NCBI RefSeq assembly: GCF_002080415.1
Contig: NZ_CP020474.1
Span: forward strand, 2,803,501-2,867,500
Reading direction: 5' to 3'
Source of the DNA: Roseovarius mucosus
GTDB taxonomy: Bacteria > Pseudomonadota > Alphaproteobacteria > Rhodobacterales > Rhodobacteraceae
DNA length: 64,000 bases
The notes below the pieces were generated by a model that had not been told where the DNA came from, did not search any database, and saw nothing but the letters and a program-made list of their open reading frames with translations. Made by a program: the position numbers and the translations under genes. Below, one piece after another: positions 33,200 through 43,628 of the stretch. Every line of letters begins with the position of its first letter. Position 1 is the stretch's first letter.

Positions 33200-35139
33200 G
33201 CGCGGTCGCTGTCCTCTGGTGTCGGTCGAGAGCGGGCCGCGCGCAGTTTTTCCTGTTGTGCCTTGATCCGGGGGCGGTCTGCCTCGGGATAGGCGGCCAG
33301 CGGTGGGTCCTCGCCATAGAGCGCTTGAAGGGTGATGTCGCGGGCAATCGGTGCTGCCGCCGTTGAACCGCCGCCGCCATGTTCCACCACAACTGCCACG
33401 GCATATTTTGGGGCATCATAGGGTGCAAAGCTGACAAAAAGCGCGTGATCGCGCTGTTCGCGGGGCAGGGCATCGTTGCTGAGCACGCCTGTCGCCCGCT
33501 CACCGGTCGAGATGTTGCGCACCTGGCTTGTGCCGGTCTTGCCCGCAAGGCGAAAGGCATCCTCGATGATGCGGCTGCGATAGGCGGTGCCACGGTTGCT
33601 GTTGGTGACGGCATACATCGCGCGCCGCACCTCGCGCAGAAGGTTCTCGTTCAGGCCCATAGGTTCGCCATGGCCTGAGGGCTGCTCGACTCCGTCGATG
33701 GATTTGACCAGTCGGGGCGTCACGCTTCGGCTGGTGGCCAAACGTGCGGTCATTACTGCCAGTTGCAGCGGCGAGGCCAGCACGAACCCCTGTCCGATCG
33801 AGGCATTGGCGCTGTCCCCCACAACCCACGGCTCGCCACGATTGGCCACTTTCCATTCGCGGGTCGGTGCTAACCCTTTGGCAACACTGGTCATGGGCAG
33901 GTCGAACTGCACCCCAAGACCAAGCCTCTCGGCCATCGCGCTGATATTCTCGATACCGGTCCGCAGGGCGAGTTCGTAGTAATAGACGTCGCAACTTTCG
34001 CGCAACGAAAGGTGGAGGTCCATGTTGCCGTGCCCGCCGCGTTTCCAGCAGTGAAAGCGGCGGCCACTGATTTCCAGATGGCCGGGGCAATAGACCGTAT
34101 CCTGAAGCGAAACATCCCCCGCCTCAAGCGCCGCAAGCGCTGTCACCATCTTAAAGGTAGAGCCCGGAGGATAGATGCCCTGCACTGCCTTGTTGGGCAG
34201 GGGGCGATAGGGATCGTCCAGCAAGGCGCGATAATCCGCAACCGAGATACCACGCACAAAGAGGTTGGGATCGTAGCTGGGCGAAGAGGCACAGGCCAGA
34301 ATATCGCCTGTCTCACAGTCGATCATCACCACGGCGGCGCTCTCGCCATCTAGGCGGGCATTGGCATAGGTTTGCAATTCGTTGTCGAGCGTCAACTGGA
34401 TATCCGAGCCGGGTTGCCCCTCTTGGCGGTCCAATTCGCGCATCACGCGCCCGGCGGCGTTCACCTCAACCCGTCGCGTGCCCGCAGAGCCACGCAAGAG
34501 GTTCTCACGCTGCGCTTCAAGCCCGATCTTGCCGATCTGGAAACGAGGCAAGCGCAAAAGCTGTTCTGGCGCGTCGATCCGATCCAGATCGCGGTCGCTG
34601 ACTGGCCCGACATAGCCCACCACATGGGCATGATCATCCCGCAGCGGATAGCGGCGAGACAGCCCCACCTCTGGATGAACCCCGGGTAAGGCAGGGGCAT
34701 TGACCGCAACCCGGCTGATATCCTCCCAGGTGACACGATCTGCCACTGTCACAGGGGTATCGCCACGCAGCTCTTTTAACTCGCGACGGGCCTTTTCCAG
34801 CTCTCCGGGGTCCAACTCGACCAAACGCGCCAGCCGGGCGATCACCTCGTCCACGTCCCGCGCCTGTTCGCGGATCATGGTGATCCTGTAGCTGGGCACA
34901 TTCTCGGCGATGATCCGACCTTCGCGGTCAAAAATCCGCCCGCGCGTGGGGGGGATCAGTTGAATGTTGATGCGGTTTTCGTCAGCCAAGAGGCGGAACT
35001 GATCGGCCTGTTCCAACTGCATATACCGCATGCGCAGCGCAAGCGCGCCCATCACGCCCAGTTGTAGCCCGCCCACGACCAGCCCGCGCCGGGTGATCCG
35101 ACGCTGGCTCTCGGCGGTATCGCGGGGCGGGCGCCTCAT
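33196..35139 (-). CDS. mrdA: Penicillin-binding protein 2 (transpeptidase)
   Basis: The product has 647 residues. A short cytoplasmic N-terminus and one membrane helix (20-40) precede the PBP dimerisation domain and the transpeptidase domain. The SxxK motif is S327-K330 in PPGSTFKMV, and KTGTSQV lies near residue 540. It cross-links peptidoglycan in cell elongation together with RodA. It overlaps mreD and rodA by 4 bases each. Confidence 0.96.
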   Translation of the reverse strand: MRRPPRDTAESQRRITRRGLVVGGLQLGVMGALALRMRYMQLEQADQFRLLADENRINIQLIPPTRGRIFDREGRIIAENVPSYRITMIREQARDVDEVIARLARLVELDPGELEKARRELKELRGDTPVTVADRVTWEDISRVAVNAPALPGVHPEVGLSRRYPLRDDHAHVVGYVGPVSDRDLDRIDAPEQLLRLPRFQIGKIGLEAQRENLLRGSAGTRRVEVNAAGRVMRELDRQEGQPGSDIQLTLDNELQTYANARLDGESAAVVMIDCETGDILACASSPSYDPNLFVRGISVADYRALLDDPYRPLPNKAVQGIYPPGSTFKMVTALAALEAGDVSLQDTVYCPGHLEISGRRFHCWKRGGHGNMDLHLSLRESCDVYYYELALRTGIENISAMAERLGLGVQFDLPMTSVAKGLAPTREWKVANRGEPWVVGDSANASIGQGFVLASPLQLAVMTARLATSRSVTPRLVKSIDGVEQPSGHGEPMGLNENLLREVRRAMYAVTNSNRGTAYRSRIIEDAFRLAGKTGTSQVRNISTGERATGVLSNDALPREQRDHALFVSFAPYDAPKYAVAVVVEHGGGGSTAAAPIARDITLQALYGEDPPLAAYPEADRPRIKAQQEKLRAARSRPTPEDSDRA

Positions 35140-35675
35140 GGCCGCATCCCCGCAGGATCAAGATCACCGGGCGCACGTTTCCGCACACCAAACAGGGCAT
35201 GTGACAGAAAGGCGATGGCAGGATAGGCGATCAAGGTTGACATCAGTTGCATAAGGCTCAGGCCAAGGGGTGCCTGATCCACCATCAGAATGGCCAAGAT
35301 AACGCGGTTCGCCACGGTCATCACGATCATGGAACTGGCGACCGAGGCCCATTCTGCCGCAAATGTCAGATCGCGCAATGCGGATGCACGATTGCGTAGG
35401 GTCTGCGTGCCGATTACCATCAGTGCCGCCCACAGGCCCGGTGGGCGCTGCAACATAAGATCAAGTCCAAGTGCCACCAGCCCAACCAACAGCACCGGCA
35501 CATAGTCAGGCCGGCGCACCGCCCAAGCAAAGGTCAGCGCCATCACCAGATCGGGCCCGGCCCATTTCGGAGGCGTATGCGCCAACGGCAAAAGATGCAG
35601 AAACAACAGGGCAATACAAAGCGCCAGATAAAGCGCACGCATGACCCAGGCACGAGGCAAGAGCGCATCAACCAT
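35136..35675 (-). CDS. mreD: Rod shape-determining protein MreD
   Basis: The product has 179 residues with about five membrane helices. FAWAVRRPDYVPVLLVGLVA and GLDLMLQRPPGLWAALMV are MreD-like. It is part of the elongasome linking MreC to the synthases. ATG 35675 overlaps the mreC stop by 8 bases; an upstream start would run further into mreC. Confidence 0.9.
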   Translation of the reverse strand: MVDALLPRAWVMRALYLALCIALLFLHLLPLAHTPPKWAGPDLVMALTFAWAVRRPDYVPVLLVGLVALGLDLMLQRPPGLWAALMVIGTQTLRNRASALRDLTFAAEWASVASSMIVMTVANRVILAILMVDQAPLGLSLMQLMSTLIAYPAIAFLSHALFGVRKRAPGDLDPAGMRP

Positions 35676-36597
35676 TCTCAGCCTCCGCCGCTTCGGTCGC
35701 ATCTGGGGCGGTCTCGGGATTCTCGCTGCCGGGCAGGCTTGATGGGGAAATCAGCCGTCCGGGGTCGGTCAGGCGCTCGTTCTCGTAACTGCGCAGCACG
35801 CGCAGAAATTCCAGCCGCTCGTAATCTGCAGAGATCCGCACGCGCATCCGCCCGCCGGGATCTTCGGCCAATTGACCGACCAGCAAGCCCGCCGGAAACA
35901 CCCCGCCATCGCCCGAGGTCAGCACCCGATCGCCGGGGCGTACCTGATCCGGGGCTTCAACGAAATCAACCACCGGAGCGATGGAATTGTCGCCAATGAT
36001 CAACGCACGCTGTCCCGAGGGCTGGATCGTGACGGGGATCCGGCTCGAGGTGTCGGTCAGCAGGATTACCCGCGCAGTGTTCCGCCCGACGCCGGAAATC
36101 CGCCCCACCAGCCCCAGACCGTCCATCGCAGCCCAGCCATCCTTGATGCCATCGCGCGCGCCCACGTTGATCAAGACGGATTGCCGAAAGGGCGACCCGC
36201 TGTCGGCCATGACCACGCCCGTCACAAATGTCAGGCGCGGGTCAAGTTGCACATTGTTGAGGTCCAAGAGGCGCGCGTTTTCCTGCTCCAGCTGCAGCGC
36301 GGCCTCTTTCCACGCTTTCATCTGTTGCAACTCGCGGCGTAGATCCTGATTTTGCTGATACATGCGCTGATAGCTCTGGAAATCGCGCAAGATATTCACC
36401 GCCCCGGTGACCGGTGCCATCGCCCAGTCGAATGAGGGCACGACCCGATCCACCACCTGCGCGCGAAATCTTTCGACCCGCGGGCTGTCGATCCGCCAGA
36501 CCAGGAAGATGCCGAGCAGACACAATAGGAGAACCCCCAGAAGCAGGCGCTTCAGCGGGCCACTGTAATCCTCGCCTTGTCCGCGGTCTCTCGCCAC
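35668..36597 (-). CDS. mreC: Rod shape-determining protein MreC
   Basis: The product has 309 residues. A membrane helix (15-32) is followed by a coiled coil (YQQNQDLRRELQQMKAWKEA) and the periplasmic beta domains, with GARDGIKDGWAAM and DGGVFPAGLLVGQL. The C-terminus is acidic (ATEAAEAENG). It scaffolds the elongation machinery. It lies 31 bases after mreB. Confidence 0.94.
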   Translation of the reverse strand: MARDRGQGEDYSGPLKRLLLGVLLLCLLGIFLVWRIDSPRVERFRAQVVDRVVPSFDWAMAPVTGAVNILRDFQSYQRMYQQNQDLRRELQQMKAWKEAALQLEQENARLLDLNNVQLDPRLTFVTGVVMADSGSPFRQSVLINVGARDGIKDGWAAMDGLGLVGRISGVGRNTARVILLTDTSSRIPVTIQPSGQRALIIGDNSIAPVVDFVEAPDQVRPGDRVLTSGDGGVFPAGLLVGQLAEDPGGRMRVRISADYERLEFLRVLRSYENERLTDPGRLISPSSLPGSENPETAPDATEAAEAENG

Positions 36598-36628
36598 GAA
36601 ATCCCCCTTTTAGGCAAAGGTGGGTGGT

Positions 36629-37795
<1,167 letters not shown>

Positions 37796-37808
37796 TCAAA
37801 TCGCCGTT

Positions 37809-39110
37809 TCAGCCGTTGAGATGGTCCAATCTTGCCCGCACCGATAGGCCATGCGCCTCAAGGCTCTCGGAGATGGCCAGGGTTTCGGCGGCGGGGCCAA
37901 TGGCGCGCAGGGCTTCCGGTGTCATCCGGGCCAAAGTGGTGCGCTTTAGGAAATCCATGACCGACAGACCAGACGAGAACCGGGCCGAGCGCGCAGTCGG
38001 CAAAACGTGATTGGGGCCACCGACGTAATCGCCGATCGCCTCAGGCGTCCACGCCCCGAGAAAGATCGCTCCGGCATGAGTGATTTGCGCCGACAAGGCG
38101 TCAGGATCGCTCACGCACAGCTCCAAATGCTCTGGCGCAATGCGGTTCGAGAGGGTGGCTGCGGTGGCCATGTCGGGCACCAGAACAATCGCGCCGTAGT
38201 CGCGCCAGCTTGCCCCTGCGATGGCGCGCCGTTCCAGCGTTTCGAGGTGGCGGTTAATGGCGGCGCTGACCGCTTCGGCCAACTCGGCATCGTCCGTGAT
38301 CAGGATGGCTTGCGCGCTTTCGTCATGTTCAGCTTGGCTCAGCATGTCGAGCGCGATCCAGTCTGGGTTCTGCCCCCTGTCCGCAATCACAAGGATTTCA
38401 GAGGGACCAGCGATCATGTCGATGCCCACTTTGCCAAACACCCGGCGCTTGGCGGCGGCGACAAAGGCATTACCGGGTCCGGTGATCTTGTCCACCGGGG
38501 CAATGCTCTCGGTGCCATAGGCAAGCGCTGCAATCGCCTGTGCGCCGCCAATGCGGTATATTTCATCTACGCCCGCGATCTGCGCGGCCAAAAGCACCAG
38601 CGGGTTCGCCTTGCCATCTGGCGTGGGAACGACGATCGCCAGCCGTTCCACCCCAGCCACCTTGGCGGGAATGGCGTTCATCAGCACGGAGGAAGGATAA
38701 GAGGCCAAGCCACCGGGAACATAAAGCCCCGCCGCCGAGACCGGTGTCCAACGCCAGCCCAGCATGGCGCCGCTCTCTTCGGTCCAGCTGGCATCCTCGG
38801 GCATCTGCCGCGCGTGATAGGCGCGGATGCGCTCTGCCGCAAGTTCCAGCGCGTCCCGCTCAGCGGGGGGCACTTCGCCAATAAGCTGCACGATTTCCTC
38901 GGGCGAGAAGCGCAGCGTTTCAGGTGTCAGCGCGACACGGTCGAAGCGCTCGGTCAATGCAATCACTGCTGCATCCCCCCGTTGCCGCACATCCGCGATG
39001 ATGCCCGCGACGATATCGTCTACATCGGGACTGTCTTCGCGCTTGGCGCTGAGCAACTCCGCAAAGCGGGCTTCGAAATCGGGCGCGGTGGCGTCAAGCG
39101 TGATTGGCAT
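37809..39110 (-). CDS. hisD: Histidinol dehydrogenase
   Basis: The product has 433 residues. GNAFVAAAKRRVFGKVGIDM, AGPSEILVIAD and SQAEHDESAQAILITDD are the family signatures, including the zinc-binding histidine and glutamine. It oxidises histidinol to histidine in two NAD-dependent steps. It follows the DUF2948 gene after 103 bases that include a dispersed repeat, so it may have its own transcription control. Confidence 0.96.
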   Translation of the reverse strand: MPITLDATAPDFEARFAELLSAKREDSPDVDDIVAGIIADVRQRGDAAVIALTERFDRVALTPETLRFSPEEIVQLIGEVPPAERDALELAAERIRAYHARQMPEDASWTEESGAMLGWRWTPVSAAGLYVPGGLASYPSSVLMNAIPAKVAGVERLAIVVPTPDGKANPLVLLAAQIAGVDEIYRIGGAQAIAALAYGTESIAPVDKITGPGNAFVAAAKRRVFGKVGIDMIAGPSEILVIADRGQNPDWIALDMLSQAEHDESAQAILITDDAELAEAVSAAINRHLETLERRAIAGASWRDYGAIVLVPDMATAATLSNRIAPEHLELCVSDPDALSAQITHAGAIFLGAWTPEAIGDYVGGPNHVLPTARSARFSSGLSVMDFLKRTTLARMTPEALRAIGPAAETLAISESLEAHGLSVRARLDHLNG

Positions 39111-39160
39111 TGCGGTTCCTTTCGCCGGGGGACATAGCGGTGCGTGGCCACTGTCTCAAG

Positions 39161-39189
39161 CCCCGGTCTTCTTCTTGGTCCAAATACTC
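39161..39189. repeat. Dispersed intergenic repeat, copy 3 (tail part)
   Basis: On the minus strand GAGTATTTGGACCAAGAAGA then AGACCGGGG. The GAG-TATTT-G-CCA-GA-GAA pattern matches the tail of copy 1. It lies between the DUF2948 gene and hisD. Confidence 0.5.
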
Positions 39190-39213
39190 AAATTCTGCGC
39201 TATGCCAAGCGTC

Positions 39214-39684
39214 TCAGCTCTCGTGGTGCGGCACCTTGCCTGATGGCGCGCGGTAGGGCCGCGTCACATCTTTGAGCGTGACTTCGAGCGCCTCGACCTC
39301 TAGGCGCAACGCGCCGTCACCCGCCAGCGTCAAAAGCACATGACCCGCCCCCTCCGACCCCGGCTCAAAGGTGATCGCGAGCAACGACAGGATCGTGTCT
39401 TTGTCATGCCGGTTGATGCCTTGGCTGGCCACGCGCAGCACATTGTCCACCACCAAGAGCGCCTGCACCCGCTCCGGCCCATGTCGCTTAAGCCCCTGAT
39501 CTTCCCAACGAAAGCGGTTGAGCAAAAGGCCAAAGCGCCGCTGGCCCGGTCGCCACGTCATCTCGGTGATGGGAAAGACCGCGTCTTGTGCGAGCGATGA
39601 GATGACCTTTAGGTCGTCCTCTTCTATCGCGCCCAGATTAAGAGGGGCTTCGCGCCCGTCTTCGAATTTGGCGTCTTCGGTCAT
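39214..39684 (-). CDS. DUF2948 family protein
   Basis: The product has 156 residues. [20 protein letters not shown] and the later [20 protein letters not shown] match my memory of DUF2948, an alphaproteobacterial family of unknown role usually found between murA and hisD. It is soluble, probably cytosolic. It overlaps the murA stop by 4 bases. Confidence 0.86.
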   Translation of the reverse strand: MTEDAKFEDGREAPLNLGAIEEDDLKVISSLAQDAVFPITEMTWRPGQRRFGLLLNRFRWEDQGLKRHGPERVQALLVVDNVLRVASQGINRHDKDTILSLLAITFEPGSEGAGHVLLTLAGDGALRLEVEALEVTLKDVTRPYRAPSGKVPHHES

Positions 39685-40949
39685 TTGCCACTGATCCTTT
39701 CGATCTTGGCGCCGACGTTGCCCAGCTTTTCCTCGACCCGCTCGTAGCCGCGATCAAGGTGATACACCCGGTTGACGATGGTTTCGCCTTCTGCCGCCAG
39801 CCCCGCAAGAATGAGCGACACCGAGGCGCGCAGATCGGTGGCCATCACCGGCGCGCCCTTGAGGCGATCAATGCCGGTTACGGTGGCGGTGCCGCCATGC
39901 ACGTCGATTTTCGCACCCATTCGCATCAGTTCCGGTGCATGCATGAAGCGATTTTCAAAGATACGCTCTTCCAGTACCGAGGTGCCTTCGGCGGTGCACA
40001 TCAGCGCCATCATCTGCGCTTGCAGGTCTGTGGGGAAGCCCGGAAACGGCTCTGTCACTACATCGACAGCGCGCACTTTGCCATTCTTGCGGCTGACCTT
40101 GAGACCCGCGTCAGTTTCGGTGACGCTGATGCCCGCCTCTTCAAGTTTGTCACAAAAAGCGCCCACAAGATCCCGCCGTCCGCCGAGGCATTCTACCTCA
40201 CCTCCGCAGATCGCCGGGGCCAGCATATAGGTCCCAAGCTCGATCCGGTCGACCACCACGGGATGCGTCGCACCTCCAAGCCGGTCTACCCCCTGAATGG
40301 TAATCGTGCCTGTGCCTTCGCCTTCGATTTGCGCGCCCATGCGGCGCAGGCAGTGGGCCAGATCAACGATCTCAGGCTCGCGCGCAGCATTCTTGAGCAC
40401 GGTCGTACCTTTGGCCAAGGTCGCCGCCATCAGGGCGTTTTCCGTGGCCCCGACCGAGACGATGGGGAATTCGAACATTCCCCCCTTCAGGCCGCCGGGG
40501 GCCTTGGCATGTACATAGCCCTCGCGCAGGTCAAGTTCGGCACCCATCGCCTCCAATGCGCGCAAATGCAGATCAACGGGCCGCGCTCCGATGGCGCATC
40601 CGCCCGGCAGCGAGACCACAGCATGACCATCCCGCGCCAGCATTGGCCCCAGCACGAGGATCGAGGCCCGCATCTTGCGCACGATGTCATAGTCGGCGAC
40701 GTGGTTGTTCAGATTATGCGACGACAGCGCCAAAACTTGCCCACCCTGCATCTGCACCACCTCTGCGCCCAAGGATTGCAGCAGCGTTGTCATTGTCTTG
40801 ATATCCGACAGACGCGGCGCATTGGTCAGGGTCAACGGCTCATCGCTTAGCAATGTGGCGGGCATCAGCGTCAGACAGGCATTCTTGGCCCCCGCGATGG
40901 GAATTTGTCCTTCAAGCGGCCCATTGCCTGTGACGACGATCGAATCCAT
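39681..40949 (-). CDS. murA: UDP-N-acetylglucosamine 1-carboxyvinyltransferase MurA
   Basis: The product has 422 residues. The catalytic cysteine is C118 in [15 protein letters not shown], and the N-terminal [18 protein letters not shown] holds the lysine-asparagine pair of the active site. It commits UDP-GlcNAc to peptidoglycan synthesis. It starts 5 bases after the 55-residue gene and overlaps the DUF2948 start. Confidence 0.97.
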   Translation of the reverse strand: MDSIVVTGNGPLEGQIPIAGAKNACLTLMPATLLSDEPLTLTNAPRLSDIKTMTTLLQSLGAEVVQMQGGQVLALSSHNLNNHVADYDIVRKMRASILVLGPMLARDGHAVVSLPGGCAIGARPVDLHLRALEAMGAELDLREGYVHAKAPGGLKGGMFEFPIVSVGATENALMAATLAKGTTVLKNAAREPEIVDLAHCLRRMGAQIEGEGTGTITIQGVDRLGGATHPVVVDRIELGTYMLAPAICGGEVECLGGRRDLVGAFCDKLEEAGISVTETDAGLKVSRKNGKVRAVDVVTEPFPGFPTDLQAQMMALMCTAEGTSVLEERIFENRFMHAPELMRMGAKIDVHGGTATVTGIDRLKGAPVMATDLRASVSLILAGLAAEGETIVNRVYHLDRGYERVEEKLGNVGAKIERISGK

Positions 40950-40954
40950 CTGCT

Positions 40955-41122
40955 CTACCCCTCATCCTTTGTACCGGTTGGCTTTGGCGTGGACAGGCCG
41001 TCCGCCTTGGCGCGTACCTGCGCCTTACGCCGTGCGAGATTGGCCTTCAACGCCGATTTCAGCCTGTCCTCGCGGCTTGGGCTCTGTTTCGCGCCTTTAT
41101 CCGGTGTTTGTTTTTTGCTCAT
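40955..41122 (-). CDS. 55-residue basic protein upstream of murA
   Basis: A 55-residue frame from ATG 41122 to TAG 40955. It is highly charged (about 14 Lys/Arg), without hydrophobic segments, and contains [20 protein letters not shown], a likely amphipathic helix. AGGAGG lies about 11-16 bases before the ATG. It sits 5 bases before murA, so is co-transcribed. Not recognised; a small nucleic-acid- or membrane-surface-binding protein is possible. Confidence 0.68.
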   Translation of the reverse strand: MSKKQTPDKGAKQSPSREDRLKSALKANLARRKAQVRAKADGLSTPKPTGTKDEG

Positions 41123-41207
41123 GGCTCTCTCTTACAGGAGGTGTGAAAAACCGTCCAGTTACCCCTTGCGCCATCAGCGATTAGCGTCTAATCAGCGCGC
41201 CACACGT

Positions 41208-41282
41208 GCTGCTGTAGCTCAGTGGTAGAGCGCGTCATTGGTAATGACGAGGTCGGGAGTTCAATCCTCCCCAGCAGCACCA
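41208..41282 (+). tRNA. tRNA-Thr (anticodon GGU)
   Basis: The cloverleaf folds fully: acceptor GCTGCTG / CAGCAGC, D arm GCTC...GAGC, anticodon stem CGTCA / TGACG with loop TTGGTAA (anticodon GGT), T arm GGGAG-TTCAATC-CTCCC, discriminator A and encoded CCA at 41280-41282. Confidence 0.97.
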
Positions 41283-42324
41283 GTTAAATCTTGTAAATAC
41301 CGCGATCATGCCACTTGCCCGCAGGGGCAGTGAATGGTTACGGCAATGAACGCCAAAACTGGCGTCCCGAAAGCGGATGTTTCCCCCGGCTCTGAAAACC
41401 ATGTGAGTCCCAACATCCGCCACGTTCGGGGCTGGCACCCGGAGCATGGGTTTTTCCAAAATGCCAGCGTCCATCGGACCCGATAAAAAGATGAAATCTC
41501 CGACCGAAATGTCGGCGGCAAAAACGCCCTCAAAAACAACTGTATGTTCCGCGATCGTAATCGTCGCGCCTGTGTCCGCGTCGCTGGTGTCAAGACTGGC
41601 GAATGCGGTCAACGGATCAAGTTCGTCAGGATCGACGCCGATATGAAACTGCAACCTGCTTGATGGCGGAGTAAAGAAAGCACTGGTTTTAAATGCGATT
41701 GGATTGAAATCCGCAATCGTGTCGATTCCGCCCGCAGTGAAGGTATTGACGACAAACACATCAGAAGACTGGCCACCGGTGAGGGTGTCATTGCCCGCGA
41801 TCAAAAACAGGATGTTACCCCCGGAACCGCCGCCAACGCTGTCGTTACCACGTCCGGCATAGACAAGATCAGCGTCAAAACCGGCACCGATCATGTCGTT
41901 GCCGTAGCCACCCAAGACAATATCCCGGCCTGCGCCGCCAGACATACGATCTGCGCCTTCTCCGCCTGATCCGAAATCATTGCCCTGCCCGGCGCGGATA
42001 CCGTCACCCCATCGCCGCCAAGTCACGACAACGCATCATCCCCCAAACCGTCTGTCAGCGTCTCGGCATCATCGCTGCCGATCAAATTGACGGCTGCGAG
42101 CGGTTGGACAAGCGGGTGGCCATCCGCATCGTACAGCCCCAGAAAAGGATCGAGCAATGTTCCTTGCCCCGAAAGCGCGCCTTTGAGACCAAACCTGTAG
42201 GCGGTGCCTTCTTGCAGGCTAATGGCGAACCAATCGCGGTCGTCTTGGTTGTCAATGGTGCCGGTTACGCTTCCCCCGGTTCAATACGTCCGGTGGTGCT
42301 GACATCGCTCGCAAAATCATCCAT
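41283..42324 (-). pseudogene. Decayed RTX / pre-peptidase C-terminal-like protein gene
   Basis: From ATG 42324 the frame reads MDDFASDVSTTGRIEPGEA and stops. One base added in the C-run at 42273-42277 restores a good domain: DNQDDRDWFAISLQEGTAYR, then LLDPFLGLYDADG, matching pre-peptidase C-terminal modules of serralysin-like proteins. A second stop at 42023-42025 and another shift just after it separate this from RTX glycine-aspartate repeats (GGAGRDIVLGGYGNDMIGAG). The last frame has no stop after the expected end (near FIFL) and runs into tRNA-Thr. Three lesions make sequencing error unlikely. The ancestor was probably a calcium-binding secreted protein. Confidence 0.85.
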
Positions 42325-42467
42325 CACAACGCCTCTCTGACCCTGAAAAGACTTTAGTTTACCTAACGCAGGCGGCAAAGGTTAGGAACATCCAAGCGCT
42401 ATACGCCCGGTGGTATCGCAAACGCCGCGCCGCCGCGTGACAGATCAAATTTTTTCCGCAGTATGGA

Positions 42468-42481
42468 TTGATCTACATCAT
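42468..42481. promoter_or_regulatory. FNR-type box upstream of the ferredoxin-oxidase pair
   Basis: TTGATCTACATCAT matches TTGAT-N4-ATCAA at nine of ten positions. It is centred about 85 bases before the ferredoxin start, within the spacing range for an activator site. FnrL or a Dnr/Nnr-type regulator could bind. It supports oxygen- or NO-responsive control of the two following genes. Confidence 0.65.
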
Positions 42482-42559
42482 GGGCGAGTCGGTCGTCCTG
42501 TTTTTTCATTTTTACGAGGTTGAGAGGTTTGACGGTCCGGACGGAGGAGGCTGGAGGCC

Positions 42560-42877
42560 ATGTGGTACGAATTGCGGGATCGTTCCCTGCCAAGTTCCGA
42601 AGGTCATGCTGTCTTGCCGCGCCCGCCCGGAACGGTGCGGGAATGGCGGCTGGCCGATATGTGCACGGGGTGCGGCGATTGCGTTGCGGTGTGCCCAAAG
42701 GCGATTGTCGCCCTTGATAAAGAGGTTTTGCCAGTTGTGACCGCGATTGACGCTTGCGGCCGATGTGGCCTCTGCGCCGATGTCTGCACCCGTGGTGCCA
42801 TCGAATTGACAAAGGAAACGCGGCTTGGGCTGGAACGCATTCTGAAGGGCGACGGCCTAGGGCAGCGCGCTGGCTGA
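42560..42877 (+). CDS. 2[4Fe-4S] ferredoxin-type protein (NapF-like)
   Basis: The product has 105 residues with two CxxCxxCxxxC clusters: C35, C38, C41, C45 (CTGCGDCVAVCP) and C66, C69, C72, C76 (CGRCGLCADVC). Each can hold a [4Fe-4S] centre. The N-terminal 30 residues and the spacing resemble NapF-like proteins. No signal peptide, so cytosolic. It lies 90 bases before the alternative oxidase gene and after an FNR-type box, so electron transfer or redox sensing tied to the oxidase is the natural suggestion, without direct proof. Confidence 0.85.
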   Translation: MWYELRDRSLPSSEGHAVLPRPPGTVREWRLADMCTGCGDCVAVCPKAIVALDKEVLPVVTAIDACGRCGLCADVCTRGAIELTKETRLGLERILKGDGLGQRAG

Positions 42878-42922
42878 CGTTTGACGCGTTTGTGGGCGGC
42901 ACGATATGTCGCATTCAAGAGT

Positions 42923-42970
42923 CATCTTTCATCCCCATCTGACACTTAGCCATGAATGGAGTGAAAGATG
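42923..42970. promoter_or_regulatory. Inverted repeat ending on the aox start codon
   Basis: CATCTTTCA at 42923-42931 is the exact reverse complement of TGAAAGATG at 42962-42970. The second arm contains the aox ATG (42968-42970) and lies just after its GGAG. The loop is 30 bases. It could be an RNA hairpin hiding the start, or two half-sites for a regulator; AAGATG is also part of the NsrR consensus half-site. Confidence 0.45.
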
Positions 42971-43621
42971 AGACCCGAAAGGCAATTTGAGACCGACGAG
43001 ACCGCAACACTGGAGGTTCACCATAGTCCGCGCGATATCCATGATCGGATCGCGCTGCGGATTGTGAAAATCATGCGGGTTTTTGCCGACGCCTTTTTCT
43101 CAAAGCGCTACGGGCATCGTGCTGTGGTGCTTGAAACTGTGGCTGCCGTGCCGGGGATGGTGGGGGGGCTCTTGCAGCATCTCAAATCATTACGGCACAT
43201 CCGCGAAGATCAGGGTTGGATCCGCGAATTGCTAGATGAGGCCGAGAATGAGCGCATGCATTTGATGACCTTTGTCCAAATCGCGCAGCCGTCACGCGGC
43301 GAGCGGTGGTTGATCATGATAGCGCAGGCGATTTTCTATAACGTGTTCTTCTTCACCTACCTCCTTGCTCCGCGCACGGCGCATCGGATTGTGGGCTATC
43401 TCGAGGAAGAGGCGGTGGTCAGCTATACGCAATATCTGGCAGAGATTGATGCCGGACGGCAGGATAATGTGCCGGCACCGCAAATCGCGATCGACTACTG
43501 GAAGCTGTCCCAAGATGCGCGCTTGCGCGACGTCGTCATCGCTGTGCGCGCTGATGAGGCGCATCACCGTGACACAAACCACGGCTTTGCCAATCAGATC
43601 ATGGAAGGGCGGCACCCGTAA
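42968..43621 (+). CDS. aox: Alternative oxidase (AOX), cyanide-insensitive ubiquinol oxidase
   Basis: The product has 217 residues, shorter than plant AOX since the transit region is lacking. All six di-iron ligands are visible: E56 (LETVAAVPGMVGG), E95 and H98 (NERMHLMTF), E147 (EEEAV) and E197 and H200 (RADEAHHRD). It is an interfacial inner-membrane protein that oxidises ubiquinol with oxygen without pumping protons. It is downstream of the ferredoxin gene. In Vibrio fischeri AOX responds to nitric oxide through NsrR, which makes the FNR-type box and start-codon repeat here interesting. Confidence 0.95.
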   Translation: MRPERQFETDETATLEVHHSPRDIHDRIALRIVKIMRVFADAFFSKRYGHRAVVLETVAAVPGMVGGLLQHLKSLRHIREDQGWIRELLDEAENERMHLMTFVQIAQPSRGERWLIMIAQAIFYNVFFFTYLLAPRTAHRIVGYLEEEAVVSYTQYLAEIDAGRQDNVPAPQIAIDYWKLSQDARLRDVVIAVRADEAHHRDTNHGFANQIMEGRHP

Positions 43622-43628
43622 CGGAGCC

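Noticed and set aside
41179..41193. GATTAG-CGT-CTAATC palindrome between tRNA-Thr and the murA operon
   Set aside because: Short arms and unknown context; it could be an operator, but I saw no second copy or matching regulator.
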